The notes: generated by a model not told the origin, from the sequence alone. A stretch of DNA of 64,000 bases from Nocardiopsis eucommiae (GCA_018388625.1 CP074402.1:2294001-2358000); one strand, 5' to 3'. Counted from the first letter of the stretch, positions 19,828-28,996 are shown. Numbers and translations are program-made.

Positions 19828-20674
19828 TCAGGTTCCGAGCGCGAGGTAGTCCGTGGTCCGGACGATCTCCTCGCGCTCGGCGAACGACGCGAGCGAGTCC
19901 GCGACGGCCGAGCTGTCACCGTCGCGGACGATCGCCGCCAGGACGTCCTCACAGGCCCTGATCACCGCCCGCTGGAGATCGGAGGGGATGATGACGAGGC
20001 GGTATCCCAGCTCCGCCAGGCGCTCCCGGGGCACCACCGGGGTCTTCCCGCCGTGGAACATGTTGATGAGCTTGGGCCCGGGCACCTCCCGGGCGATCAG
20101 CTCGATCTGTTCCACGCTCTCGGGGGCCTCGACGAAGATGACGTCGGCTCCGGCCTCCCGGTAGGCGCGCGCACGCTCCAACGCGGCGTCCACCCCTCCG
20201 AGGCGATGGCGTCCGTGCGGGCGATCACGACCAGGTCGGGGTCGGTCCGTGCGTCCAGCACCGCACGCAGCTTGCCCACCATCTCGGCGGTGGGGACCAG
20301 CGACTTGTCGTCCAGGTGACCGCACCGCTTGGGGAAGGTCTGGTCCTCCAGGTGCAGCCCGGCGACACCCGCCCGCTCGAACAGCCCCACCGTGCGGACC
20401 GCGTTCACGGCGTTGCCGAACCCGGTGTCGGCGTCGGCGATGACCGGGAGCGACGTCACCGCCGTGATCTGGGCCAGGCGGTCGGCGACCTCGGTCACCC
20501 CCAGCAGGCCGATGTCCGGCACCCCGTGGCCCCGGGCGATCGCGCCGCCGCTGGCGTAGACCAGCCCGGCCCCGCTCCGTTCGGCCAGCCGGGCGGTCAG
20601 CCCGTCGAACACCCCCGGAGCGACGTGGGTGCCGCCCCCTCGACCAGTGCGCGCAGCCGTGTGGTCGCCCTCAT
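19828..20674 (-). CDS. Isocitrate lyase / PEP mutase superfamily enzyme
   Basis: A 282-residue (corrected) TIM-barrel enzyme of the PEP mutase / isocitrate lyase superfamily, which cleaves or forms C-C or C-P bonds of small 2-oxo and dicarboxylic acids. Visible: VYASGGAIA, the metal-site DADTGFGN, the active-site loop FPKRCGHLDDK (equivalent to K(K/R)CGH), VVIARTDA, and GADVIFVEAP. It could be an oxaloacetate decarboxylase-like or 2,3-dimethylmalate/2-methylisocitrate lyase-like enzyme; I cannot decide. Start ATG 20674 has GAGGAGAGGGG upstream. Breaks near 20624 and 20196 (one base each, in GGGGG and GGGG on the coding strand). Divergent from a GntR regulator with a palindromic operator between. 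Confidence 0.85.
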
Positions 20675-20735
20675 TCCCGGGCCCCTCTCCTCGTGTCCAG
20701 GGCCGTGGCCGGTCGGCGCAGACCCTGGATACAGC

Positions 20736-20745
20736 TTGTATACAA
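20736..20745. promoter_or_regulatory. Candidate GntR operator TTGTATACAA
   Basis: A perfect 10-bp AT-rich palindrome in the 164-bp gap between the divergent PEP-mutase-like and GntR genes, surrounded by otherwise GC-rich DNA. It matches the general TnGTnnnACnA style of FadR-subfamily GntR operators. It lies in the expected place for control of both genes. Confidence 0.6.
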
Positions 20746-20838
20746 TCTGGTGAGAGCTTGGCCCGGCAGGAGGGACGATGTCAAGAGGCGTGGTCGAACG
20801 GTGCCGGAGCTCCGGCGCGGACCCGGGAGGAGCACGGG

Positions 20839-21496
20839 GTGGGACAGGGCGATCTGGTGTACGGACGGCTGCGCGAGGAGATTGTGGAATGGGAGCTTCC
20901 CCGGGCACACACCTGAACGAGACCCGTCTGGCGGAACGCCTCGGGGTGTCCAGGACACCCCTGCGTGAGGCGCTGCACCGACTCACCCGTGACGGCCTGG
21001 TGCGGATCAGTCCGGGCCGGGGCGCCTTCGTCACCGAGATCGCCCTCCGGGACGTCGTGCACCACTTCCAGATGCGCGAGGCGCTGGAGACCCACGCGGT
21101 CCGGCTGTGCGCACGCGCCGAGGAGCGTTCCGTGTTCGCCGAGCTGGAGCGGCGGTTCCTGGAGTGGTGCTCCCGGTTCGAGGACGGCTCGGATGCCGAC
21201 GACGCCGACTACTACGCCCTGACCGAGCGCCTGGACGCCGAGGTCTCCGAGGGCGCGGCCAACCCCTACCTGGCGGACGCCCTCACGTCCGTCCGCCAGC
21301 ACCTGCGGCGGCTGCGCCGGATCGCCCGCCGCACCCCCGCCCGCATGGCGCTCAGCGCCCGCGAGCACGCCCTGATCTGCGCGGCCGTGAGCGAGGGCGA
21401 CGAAGAGGAGCGGCGCGGGCCGCGTCTGATCACGTGAACAACAGCCTGCGCCACATCCTGGGCGTCATGGGCGGTGGAGCGGAGGCGGCCTCCTGA
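20839..21496 (+). CDS. GntR-family regulator (FCD / FadR subfamily)
   Basis: About 219 residues after correction. N-terminal winged helix (VYGRLREEIVEWELP then ETRLAERLGVSRTPLREAL, with R-T-P-L-R-E-A-L as the recognition-helix signature) and a C-terminal all-helical FCD domain that normally binds a carboxylic-acid effector and a metal. Start GTG 20839 has GGAGG upstream. Breaks near 20903 (CCCC) and 21410 (GG/GC junction), one base each; corrected, the protein ends HILGVMGGGAEAAS. Probably a repressor of the divergent PEP-mutase-like gene. Confidence 0.88.
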
Positions 21497-21551
21497 GGAA
21501 CCCGACTCCCAGAGGCCCCTCCGTCAACAACGTTGACCACCTCTGAAGTGG

Positions 21552-21567
21552 GGTGATTCAGGTCACC
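21552..21567. promoter_or_regulatory. CRP-like palindrome upstream of S9 peptidase
   Basis: GGTGA-N6-TCACC, a perfect 5+5 inverted repeat of the CRP/FNR type, 55-70 bases upstream of the preferred start of the S9 peptidase. Confidence 0.5.
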
Positions 21568-21621
21568 GGGAACGGTAGGGTCGGCTCAGACCACAAGTCG
21601 ACCTTTTCGGGAGTAACTGTC

Positions 21622-23664
21622 TTGGTTCGTTCCTGGTATGAACTTCCAGAATACGTCCGCCTGCGTCGCGTGAACGGGCTGCGCCTGTCCCCGGACGGCA
21701 CCCGCCTCGTCGCACCCGTCAGCGACATCGCCCCTGACGCCAAGTCCTTCCGCAGCGCCCTGTGGGAGATCGACGTCGCCCCCGAGTCCGAGGGCGGGAG
21801 CGCACCCCGACGCCTGACCCGCTCCACCAAGGGCGAGTCCAACGTCGAGTTCCTCCCCGACGGCTCGGTGCTCTTCACCACCGGCAGGGTCGACCCCGAG
21901 GCGAAGGCCGAGGACAAGCCCAGGTCGGCGCTGTGGCTGCTGCCCGCCAACGGCGGCGAGGCCCGCCAGGTCGCCTCCCGGCCCGGCGGCGTCGGCGCCT
22001 TCACCGTCGCCCGTGACTCCGGACTGGTCGCCTTCAGCAGCAACCTCCTGCCCCGCTCCGAGGACGCCGAAGCCGACGCCGAGGCCAGGAAGGCCCGTGA
22101 GGAGGCCGGGATCACCGCGATCCTCCACGAGGCGCTCCCGGTCCGCTCCTGGGACAGCGACATCGGCCCCGACCACCCCCGCGTCTTCACGGCCACCCCG
22201 CCCGAGGACGACGACGCCCGCCTCGGTGAGCCCCGCGACCTCACGTCCGACGCCGGGCTGTCCCTGCTCGGCTCCGCACCCGAACTGACCCCGGACGGCT
22301 CCACTCTGCTCACCGGCTGGTCCGTGCCCACCTCGGGCGGTGCCCGTCGGGACGAGGTCGTCGCCATCGACACGGCCTCCGGCGAGCGCCGCACCGTCGC
22401 CGGCGGCCCCGACTCGGAGTACGAGTTCGGCGGCCCCCTGGTCTCGCCGGACGGTACCCGGGTCCTGACGCATGCCAGCACCGAGGGCACCTACGACGGC
22501 GAGCCCCGCGACGCCACCCTGTGGATCACCGACCTCGCCACCGGCGAGGGCCGCGACCTGCTGCCCGAACACGAGCTCTGGCCCCGGGACTACGCCTGGT
22601 CGGCCGACTCCCGCACCGTCTTCCTCGTCGCGGACCAGAACGGTCGACGCCCGGTCTTCCGCCTGGACGCGGCCACCGGAGAACTCACCCGGATCACCGG
22701 CGACCACGGCGCCTACAGCGCCCTGAACCCGTCCCCGGACGGACGCCACGTCTTCGCCCTCCGCGACGCCTGGGACGCCCCGCCCACCCCGGTCCGCCTG
22801 GACGCGGCCGCGACCGACGGCCAGCCCGCGTACCTGCGCACCCCCGGCTCCGAGTTGACCATGCCGGGCACCCTCACCGAGATCGAGACCACCGCCGACG
22901 ACGGCACCCGCATCCGTTCCTGGCTGGTGCTGCCCGAGGAGGCCTCCGCCGAGTCGCCCGCCCCGCTCATGCTGTGGGTGCACGGCGGCCCCTACATGAG
23001 CTTCAACGGCTGGTCCTGGCGCTGGAACCCGTGGATCCTGGCGGCCCGCGGCTACGCGGTCCTGCTCCCGGACCCCGCGCTGTCCACCGGATACGGCCAG
23101 GACATGCTCCGCCGCGCGTGGGGCCAGTGGGGCCCGCGCACGCACGCCGACGTCATGGCCATCACCGACGCCGCCGAGGCCCGTGAGGACATCGACGCCG
23201 AGCGCACCGCCATGATGGGCGGCTCGTTCGGCGGGTACATGGCCAACTGGATCGCCGGGCACACCGACCGGTTCAAGGCGATCGTCTCGCACGCCTCCCT
23301 GTGGCAGCTGGACGGGTTCAGCGGTACCACCGACTACCCGCCGGTCTGGGAGAGCGAGTTCGGCACGCCGCTCGCCCAGCCGGAGCGCTACCAGCTGAAC
23401 TCGCCGCACCTGCACGCGGACAGGATTCGTACGCCGATGCTGGTCATCCACGGTGACAAGGACTACCGGGTGCCGATCGGTGAGGGGCTGCGCCTGTGGC
23501 GCGACCTCCTCCTGCACGAGGTCGACGCCAAGTTCCTGTACTTCCCGGACGAGAACCACTGGATCCTCACCCCGGGCAACGCGCAGGTCTGGTACGAGAC
23601 GATCTTCGCGTTCCTGGACCACCACGTCCACGGCAAGGAGTGGATCAGACCCGAGCTGCTCTAG
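21622..23664 (+). CDS. S9 family prolyl oligopeptidase-like peptidase
   Basis: A 680-residue serine peptidase with an N-terminal beta-propeller (several LSPDGT/VSPDGT-type blade motifs, residues ~15-400) and a C-terminal alpha/beta-hydrolase domain. The nucleophile sits in GGSFGGYMANW, the acid in VIHGDKDYRVP and the histidine in DENHWI. It likely cleaves short or acylated peptides in the cytoplasm; there is no signal peptide. I prefer the TTG start at 21622, with GGGAG eight bases upstream; a GTG at 21553 is the alternative but would lie inside the CRP-like site. Frame is intact. Confidence 0.92.
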   Translation: MVRSWYELPEYVRLRRVNGLRLSPDGTRLVAPVSDIAPDAKSFRSALWEIDVAPESEGGSAPRRLTRSTKGESNVEFLPDGSVLFTTGRVDPEAKAEDKPRSALWLLPANGGEARQVASRPGGVGAFTVARDSGLVAFSSNLLPRSEDAEADAEARKAREEAGITAILHEALPVRSWDSDIGPDHPRVFTATPPEDDDARLGEPRDLTSDAGLSLLGSAPELTPDGSTLLTGWSVPTSGGARRDEVVAIDTASGERRTVAGGPDSEYEFGGPLVSPDGTRVLTHASTEGTYDGEPRDATLWITDLATGEGRDLLPEHELWPRDYAWSADSRTVFLVADQNGRRPVFRLDAATGELTRITGDHGAYSALNPSPDGRHVFALRDAWDAPPTPVRLDAAATDGQPAYLRTPGSELTMPGTLTEIETTADDGTRIRSWLVLPEEASAESPAPLMLWVHGGPYMSFNGWSWRWNPWILAARGYAVLLPDPALSTGYGQDMLRRAWGQWGPRTHADVMAITDAAEAREDIDAERTAMMGGSFGGYMANWIAGHTDRFKAIVSHASLWQLDGFSGTTDYPPVWESEFGTPLAQPERYQLNSPHLHADRIRTPMLVIHGDKDYRVPIGEGLRLWRDLLLHEVDAKFLYFPDENHWILTPGNAQVWYETIFAFLDHHVHGKEWIRPELL

Positions 23665-23713
23665 GCGGCCCGGGGGACAGACCCCGGCGCCCGAGCCGCA
23701 CGGACGCGGCCCC

Positions 23714-23796
23714 GGGAGGGCCCCGCTCACACCGGGCGGGGCCCTCCCTCGTCGTTCACGGCCCCCGCACCCGCCGTCTCCGGCGGGTGCGGGGGC
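23714..23796 (+). terminator. Two consecutive terminator hairpins
   Basis: First stem 23714-23726 with 23736-23748 (13 bp); second 23761-23775 with 23782-23796 (15 bp, six-base loop). Both follow the S9 peptidase stop and precede the inositol-phosphatase-like gene. Confidence 0.8.
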
Positions 23797-23865
23797 GCCG
23801 CATAGAGTTCGGGTGCGGACGCTCCGGGCACGACGGACCCGGGGGCCACGAGCGGAAGGGCACCC

Positions 23866-24676
23866 GTGACCACCATCCAGTCCCCCACGATCCGGAGAAG
23901 CTGCGGGACCTCGCCGTCGCTGTCGCGGCCGAGGCCGGAGAGCTCGCGGCCAAGGGGCAGGAGGGCATCACCGTCCTGGACACCAAGTCCAGCCCCACCG
24001 ACGTCGTCACCGAGATGGACCGCGCCACCGAGGACCTGGTCCGGGACCGGTTGCTCGAGGCCCGACCGCAGGACGCGGTCCTCGGTGAGGAGGGCGGAGG
24101 AGTAGAGGGGACCAGCGGCGTGCGCTGGGTCGTCGACCCCATCGACGGCACCGTCAACTACCTGTACGGGAGCCCGGACTGGGGCGTCGCCGTCGCGGCG
24201 GAGATCGACGGCGTGGTCGTCGCCGCCGCCGTCCACCTCCCCGTGCACGGGCAGATGTTCGACGCCGTCCTGGGCGGCGGGTCCCGGCTCGACGGCCGCG
24301 AGCTGCGTGCCCCCGAGGCGGTTCCGCTGGACCGGGCGCTGGTCGCCACGGGCTTCGGCTACCTCCCCGAACGCCGCCTCCAGCAGGCCAGGGTGCTCAC
24401 CGAGGTGATCCCGCACATCCGCGACATCCGCCGGGTCGGCTCCGCGGCGGTCGACATCACCGGCCTGGCCACCGGGCGCTACAACGCCTACTACGAACGC
24501 GGACTCCACCTGTGGGACTGGGCCGCGCCCGGGCTGGTCGCGAGCGAGGCCGGTCTGCGTGTGGGCGGAGCGCACGGGGGCCGCCCAGCAACGACCTGGT
24601 GATCGCCGCCCGCCCCGGCCTCTACGAGCGGCTGGACGCCCTCCTGGCGCCGCTCGGTGCCGACACCGACGGCTGA
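23866..24676 (+). CDS. Inositol monophosphatase family protein
   Basis: Metal-dependent phosphatase of the IMPase/SuhB family, 270 residues after correction. Metal-site motifs are all present: GEEGG near residue 72, WVVDPIDGTVNY near 88, and LWDWAAPGLV near 210. It hydrolyses inositol-1-phosphate or a related sugar phosphate. Start GTG 23866 has GGAAGGG seven bases upstream. Breaks near 23883 (CCCCC) and 24588 (CCC), one base each; corrected, the end reads LLAPLGADTDG. Family members (suhB) sit in the same actinobacterial neighbourhood as DUF4193 and dut. Confidence 0.92.
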
Positions 24677-24690
24677 CCCGGACACGGGAA

Positions 24691-24719
24691 CGCCCCGGGT
24701 GCCGGTGGCATCCGGGGCG
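24691..24719. terminator. Bidirectional terminator
   Basis: CGCCCCGGGTGCC pairs with GGCATCCGGGGCG (one G-T pair) around three bases, between convergent stops at 24676 and 24824. Confidence 0.75.
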
Positions 24720-24823
24720 CGGGGGAGGCGGGGTCGCGACCCCTCACGAGGAGGTGGCGCGCCCCGCCCCGACGTAGCCTGCCCCGGCCCCCTCTGGGGC
24801 GGGGGCGACGTCCGCCGCTCCGT

Positions 24824-24988
24824 TCAGGAGTGGGCGTCGACGCCGTTGCGGGCCGCGATGCGGTAGAGATCCTCCAGCTCCGACGCATGGGTGTCGGCGA
24901 GGAACTCGTCCCCGGCGTCCCTCGCCGATTCGAGCGACCGGTAGGTCTCGTTGATACGGACCTTGATCTCCGCCATGAACTCGCCCAT
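24824..24988 (-). CDS. Small acidic protein of unknown function
   Basis: 54 residues starting MGEFMAEIKVRINETY and ending NGVDAHS, mostly predicted helix, acidic, no cysteine and no membrane segment. The start ATG 24988 has AGAGG five bases upstream. The sequence looks coding (charged helix heptads, proper ribosome binding site) and stands alone between the phosphatase and the two-component system. Family not recognised. Confidence 0.65.
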   Translation of the reverse strand: MGEFMAEIKVRINETYRSLESARDAGDEFLADTHASELEDLYRIAARNGVDAHS

Positions 24989-25161
24989 TGCACCTCTTCC
25001 AGGGGTAGGCACCGGGGCAGGGTGGTGCCCCGGCGTAATCCGTATGCGCACGCCTGCGCGTGCGCACGAATCGAAGACGTCACGACCCTGTGACATGCGT
25101 GCCCGTCGCGGTCCGGGGCGGTGCCCGGTGTCCACGCGCGCGTCTCCTACCTCTACCGCAC

Positions 25162-25177
25162 TGTGATCCAGGTCAAA
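25162..25177. promoter_or_regulatory. CRP-like site
   Basis: TGTGA-N6-TCAAA; the left half is the canonical CRP half-site and the spacer TCCAGG resembles the TTCAGG spacer of the site at 21552. It lies between the small protein (minus strand) and the two-component system. Confidence 0.4.
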
Positions 25178-25428
25178 CCCCCGCCCCCGCGTGTGACGGA
25201 TCCGTGATTCCCCGGCGGACGAGGGGATGTTTCCGTAAGATGGAAGTGCGCTCCTCGGGCGGGGCGCGGCGGCGGACGTCCGAGAGCGGCCGCGGGCCCG
25301 TGCCGCTCCCGGTCAAGCCGCGACAAAGAGTGTCACAAGACACATTTCCCGAGCAGGCCTTGTGCTTACTTGTTTCTTATTCTTGATGTGTCAGATTTGA
25401 GATGTGCGGGGTTGAGCCGTCGCCGACG

Positions 25429-25458
25429 GTTGGGGGATTCGCCGGCGGCGGCCGCCCC
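25429..25458 (+). repeat. First copy of a 30-bp leader repeat (stem-loop)
   Basis: GTTGGGGGATTCGCCGGCGG and the following bases match 25611-25640 at most positions. The repeat is the loop and right arm of a hairpin whose left arm is CCGTCGCCGACG just upstream. Confidence 0.55.
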
Positions 25459-25597
25459 GTGCACAGCAGGGGAGCCGCGAGGCTCCCGGCCCAGCGCCCG
25501 TGCCACACGGGGGCGAGGGGACCGAGGAAACCCGAGGGTTTACCGTCTCCTTACCTCCACTGTGAAAGAACGGTTGACGCGGCCGGGACCAAGAACG

Positions 25598-25648
25598 CCG
25601 CTGCCGGTGTGTTGGGGGATGCGCCGGCAGCGGCCCCCTTTTGTTTCC
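25598..25648 (+). terminator. Attenuator-like stem-loop in the leader of the response regulator
   Basis: CCGCTGCCGG (25598-25607) pairs perfectly with CCGGCAGCGG (25624-25633); the right arm runs straight into CCCCCTTTTGTTT. The loop contains GGGGG, which could pair with the CCCCC after the stem and so break the hairpin. It ends about 28 bases before the TTG start of the response regulator, so it would act inside the transcript. Confidence 0.55.
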
Positions 25649-25675
25649 CGACACCGAAGCTCCAGAAGGACTACC

Positions 25676-26329
25676 TTGCGCGTACTCGTGGTCGAAGACG
25701 AACGGGTCCTGGCCGACGCCGTCGCGGTCGGACTGCGAAGGGAGTCCATGGCCGTGGACGTCGTCTACGACGGCGACACCGCCCTGGAGTACACCTCGGT
25801 CAACGACTACGACGTGGTCGTCCTGGACCGTGACCTTCCCGGCACGCACGGAGACGACGTCGCGCGCTCCCTGGTCACCGACAGCTACAACGGCCGCATC
25901 CTGATGCTGACCGCCTCCGACGGTGTCGAGGACAAGGTCGAGGGGCTCACCCTCGGAGCCGACGACTACCTGGCCAAACCCTTCGCCTTCGCCGAACTCA
26001 TCGCCCGCGTGCACGCGCTGGGACGGCGCTCCGCGCCCCCGCTGCCGCCGGTGCTGGAGCGGGGCGGCATCAGCCTGGACCCGGCCAACCACCTGGTGCA
26101 CCGCGACGGCCGGGAGGTCTCGCTCACCCCCAAGGAGTTCGCCGTCCTCCAGGTGCTCATGCGCGCCCAGGGAACCGTGGTCAGCGCCGAAGGCCTGCTG
26201 GAGAAGGCCTGGGACGAGAACGCCGACCCGTTCACCAACGTCGTGCGGGTCACCGTCATGACCCTGCGCAAGAAACTCGGTGACCCACCCGTCATCCAGA
26301 CCGTCCCGGGGGCGGGGTACCGGTTGTGA
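25676..26329 (+). CDS. Response regulator, OmpR family
   Basis: 217 residues: receiver domain (phospho-acceptor Asp in VVVLDRDLPG, acidic pocket VVEDE, conserved Lys in DYLAKPFAF) and a C-terminal winged helix (SLTPKEFAVLQVLM, VTVMTLRKKLGDPP, TVPGAGYRL). The start is TTG 25676 with AAGGA at the right distance; there is no in-frame ATG that keeps the receiver intact. Its stop overlaps the kinase start (GTGA), so the two are coupled. The leader contains a duplicated stem-loop and an attenuator-like terminator. Confidence 0.93.
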   Translation: MRVLVVEDERVLADAVAVGLRRESMAVDVVYDGDTALEYTSVNDYDVVVLDRDLPGTHGDDVARSLVTDSYNGRILMLTASDGVEDKVEGLTLGADDYLAKPFAFAELIARVHALGRRSAPPLPPVLERGGISLDPANHLVHRDGREVSLTPKEFAVLQVLMRAQGTVVSAEGLLEKAWDENADPFTNVVRVTVMTLRKKLGDPPVIQTVPGAGYRL

Positions 26330-27594
26330 GACCGGGGAGCGGCCGGAACCCGGACAGGTCGAACCCACGCGTCCCGGAGACACCGGGACCTGGCGCAGCC
26401 TGAACTCCGTCGCCCCGAGCGGGGACGGCGCCGAACGCTCCTCCGCTCACACGACCGTGCACGCCACGGTCCACCGCTTCACCGACAACCTCAGCCTGCG
26501 CGCCCGCCTCACACTCATCTACGGGATGCTGTTCTTCGCGGCGGGCTCCCTGCTGGTCCTTGTCAACTACCTGGTCGTCGCGGTCCTGCTCAACGCGCTC
26601 CTGGCCGAGGAGAGCCCGGCGGAGCTGATCGAGAACAGCCACTACATCGAGCAGGTCCTCACCCACGTCACCCGGTTCTCCCTGCTCGCCCTGTTCCTCG
26701 TGGGCCTGCTCGCCGTGGCCCTGGGATACGCCGTGGCGGGCCGCGCGCTCTCCCCTCCAGAAGATCACCCGCATCGCCCGCAGGCTCTCCGAACGCTCCC
26801 TGCACGAGCGCATCGCCCTGTCCGGGCCCGACGACGAGATCCGCGAGCTCGCGGACACCTTCGACGGCATGCTGGAACGCCTCGACCGGGCCTTCGACGG
26901 GCAGCGCCGGTTCGTCGCCAACGCCTCCCACGAGCTGCGTACGCCCCTGGCGATCAACCGCACCCTCCTGGAGGTGGCGCTGAGCGCCCCGGACGTCTCA
27001 CCGGACCTCAAGACCGTCGGACAGACCCTCCTGGAGACCAACGCCCGACACGAACGCCTCATCGACGGCCTGCTGTTCCTCGCCAAGAGCGACCGCGAGC
27101 TGGAGTCCAAGGCCAGGGTCGACCTGAGCGAGGTCGCCGGGACCGTCCTCAGCCAGCTCTCCGGCTCCATCGACGAGTCAGGGCTCTCGCTGCGCCAGGA
27201 CCTGCGCCCCGCCCCGGTGGTCGGGGACCCCGTGCTGCTGGAACGCCTCGTGGCCAACCTGGTCGAGAACGCCCTCAAGTACAACGTCGACGAAGGCGAG
27301 ATCACGGTCCGCAGCGGCATGTACGAGGGGATGCCCGCCGTCCAGGTGGAGAACTCGGGCAAGGTCATCCCCGCCTACGAGATCGAGGGCCTGTTCGAAC
27401 CCTTCCGTCGCGGTTCCGGCGACCGGGTGGGTTCGGGGCGCAGCGCCGGTCTGGGCCTGTCCATCGTCCGTTCGGTGGTACGCGCGCACGCGGGCGTGGT
27501 GACCGCGTGGCCGCGCGCGGGCGGCGGTCTGGTCGTCACGGTGTGCCTGCCCGTGCCTTCGGGTAACGGGACGGAGAACACCGAACGTCGCTAG
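26326..27594 (+). CDS. Sensor histidine kinase
   Basis: About 423 residues if the start is the GTG at 26326 that overlaps the regulator stop; this needs one base restored between about 26370 and 26392. An in-frame GTG at 26457 would give a shorter protein without that correction. Two membrane helices flank a short (~35-residue) outside loop, then HAMP-like region, HisKA box with ANASHELRTPLA, N box LVANLVENALKYN and G box RSAGLGLSIV. The second break, near 26755, is a CCCC run two bases short. The small sensor loop suggests intramembrane or lipid-stress sensing rather than a soluble ligand. Confidence 0.85.
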
Positions 27595-28051
27595 GGGTGG
27601 GGGCCAAGCTGCGTACCGCTGCGCTTCGTGGTATCTATACGTGTCCGAAGACACGCCCACCCCTGTCACGAGTGTCGACCTGCGGTGGGTATGCTTCCCC
27701 GGGCGTGGACACGGAGGGAATCCCTCCTGACGTGGGCATGTCTGGGTTTTCGCCCGTACTCGGGGAGTGCTCCAGGCTGGTCCGGCATGTGGGCGCAAGC
27801 GTGTTTTCGGGTCTACGAGACACCCGGTGTCGGGTAGTACCGCAGGGAACGACCCGTGAGGGGCCACTCAACCTTGGCCGCCTCCGGTCACGATCCCGTC
27901 GAAGTGCTGCTGACCTGTGGACTGTGACCCGGGAGGGGGCACGGTCGGACGACACCGGAAAACTCGTCGGCCGATTCGGGCACAACTAAGGTCTCTCAAG
28001 CGTTACACCCGCGCGACGAGGCACTAAACGAGGGGGATGGAGTTAGCAGAG
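27595..28051. other. Intergenic region before DUF4193
   Basis: No gene in 457 bases. It contains AGGGGTGGG (27593-27601) and its complement CCCACCCCT (27655-27663) that could close a loose terminator-like structure, the odd palindrome GGAGGGAATCCCTCC (27713-27727), and a TAAGGT hexamer (about 27986-27991) that may be the -10 of the DUF4193 gene. Confidence 0.4.
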
Positions 28052-28348
28052 ATGGCGACCGACTACGACAGCCCGCGCAAGACTGACGAGGACATCAACG
28101 AGGACAGCCTCCAGGAGCTGCAGGCGCGGCGCGTGGACAAGGGCACCGGTACCATCGACGTCGACCCCGACGAGGTGGCCGAGGGCATGGAACTGCCGGG
28201 CGCCGACCTGTCCGGCGAGGAGCTCGCCGTGCGCGTGCTTCCCCGTCAGGCCGACGAGTTCACCTGCTCGCGCTGCTTCCTGGTGCACCACCGCAGTCAG
28301 CTCGCAGAGCAGCGCGCCGGTCAGCTGGTCTGCAAGGAGTGCGCCTGA
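28052..28348 (+). CDS. DUF4193 zinc-ribbon protein
   Basis: 98 residues, beginning MATDYDSPRKTDEDI as in the family. The acidic middle part is followed by a C-terminal zinc ribbon with CSRC and CKEC pairs. DUF4193 proteins are near-universal in actinobacteria and are encoded near dut; their role is unknown. ATG 28052 is chosen by family match; an ATG at 28037 adds five residues. Confidence 0.92.
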   Translation: MATDYDSPRKTDEDINEDSLQELQARRVDKGTGTIDVDPDEVAEGMELPGADLSGEELAVRVLPRQADEFTCSRCFLVHHRSQLAEQRAGQLVCKECA

Positions 28349-28440
28349 CACTGACGGCGACGGTTCCTGGAACGACACTCCACGGTATCCGAGGACGCTG
28401 AGGAGTACGGGCCCAGGACCGCTCGACCGTCGGACGGTGG

Positions 28441-28515
28441 CTCGCAGAACGACGGTGGACGGCCGACCGCACGTGGGTTGGACCCATGTGGTGGGCCGTC
28501 CACCGTCGTCGCGAG
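28441..28515. terminator. Long hairpin between convergent genes
   Basis: A 16-bp perfect stem (ACGACGGTGGACGGCC with GGCCGTCCACCGTCGT) is extended on both sides: CTCGC/GCGAG outside and CCGCACGTGGGT/ACCCATGTGGTGG inside, giving about 30 pairs with a TGG tip. It separates the DUF4193 and DUF4235 stops and can terminate both directions. Confidence 0.75.
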
Positions 28516-28534
28516 ATGCCCGGCCGGGCGGGGC

Positions 28535-28810
28535 TCAGACCTCCAGGTCCCGCCCGCCGGAGCCCACCATCTGCTTGCGGGCGGCGCGGACGGCCAGCAC
28601 TCTGGCCACCTCGACGCCCACACCCGCCACCACGGCCCAGCTGAGGGCACGCCCGAGGCTGACGTCCGGGGACTCCAGGTCCGTGGGCGGCTCCTCACCG
28701 GTGGCGCGCGTCCACGCGAAGGTCAGGGCCTTGCGTGTGACGAACTCGGCCGCGAAACCCGCGACCATGCCGATGATGACCGGCGCGACCTCACCGTCCT
28801 TCTTTGCCAT
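28535..28810 (-). CDS. DUF4235 membrane protein
   Basis: 91 residues with two hydrophobic segments (VAPVIIGMVAGFAAEFV and RALSWAVVAGVGVEVARVLAV) around a charged middle containing WTRATGEEPP. Members of DUF4235 are small actinobacterial membrane proteins of unknown role. Divergent from valS with 186 bases between. Confidence 0.85.
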   Translation of the reverse strand: MAKKDGEVAPVIIGMVAGFAAEFVTRKALTFAWTRATGEEPPTDLESPDVSLGRALSWAVVAGVGVEVARVLAVRAARKQMVGSGGRDLEV

Positions 28811-28996
28811 GTGAATCGTTCACCGTTCCCTAGTGCGTACGATGGTGCGCGCGGACGCGCGACGTCCGCTGGGGGAATCCTTTCACGCTGGGCCCTCCCG
28901 CCGCAGCGGTGGCCACCTCCGCGGCCGTCCCGTCGTCCCTGCCAGGGACGGGAAAGCGGGAGCGACCAGGGCGCGCGGAGGGCTAATATTGCCCGC

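Larger units (their letters stand above)
24989..25675. other. Long intergenic region with regulatory leader of the two-component system
   Basis: No gene is assigned in 687 bases. From left to right: promoter region of the small protein (minus strand); a CRP-like half-palindrome at 25162-25177; a TAAGAT hexamer at about 25237; an AT-rich island (25355-25410) unusual for this DNA; then two stem-loops sharing the loop TTGGGGGAT (about 25417-25452 and 25598-25633), the second followed by a T-tract. Confidence 0.55.

Noticed and set aside
21586..23730. 714-codon open frame antisense to the S9 peptidase
   Set aside because: Shadow of a well-supported peptidase gene; no family-like motifs.
25417..25648. 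A ydaO-type (c-di-AMP) riboswitch before the response regulator
   Set aside because: The expected conserved strings of that riboswitch are not present; only generic stem-loops can be supported.
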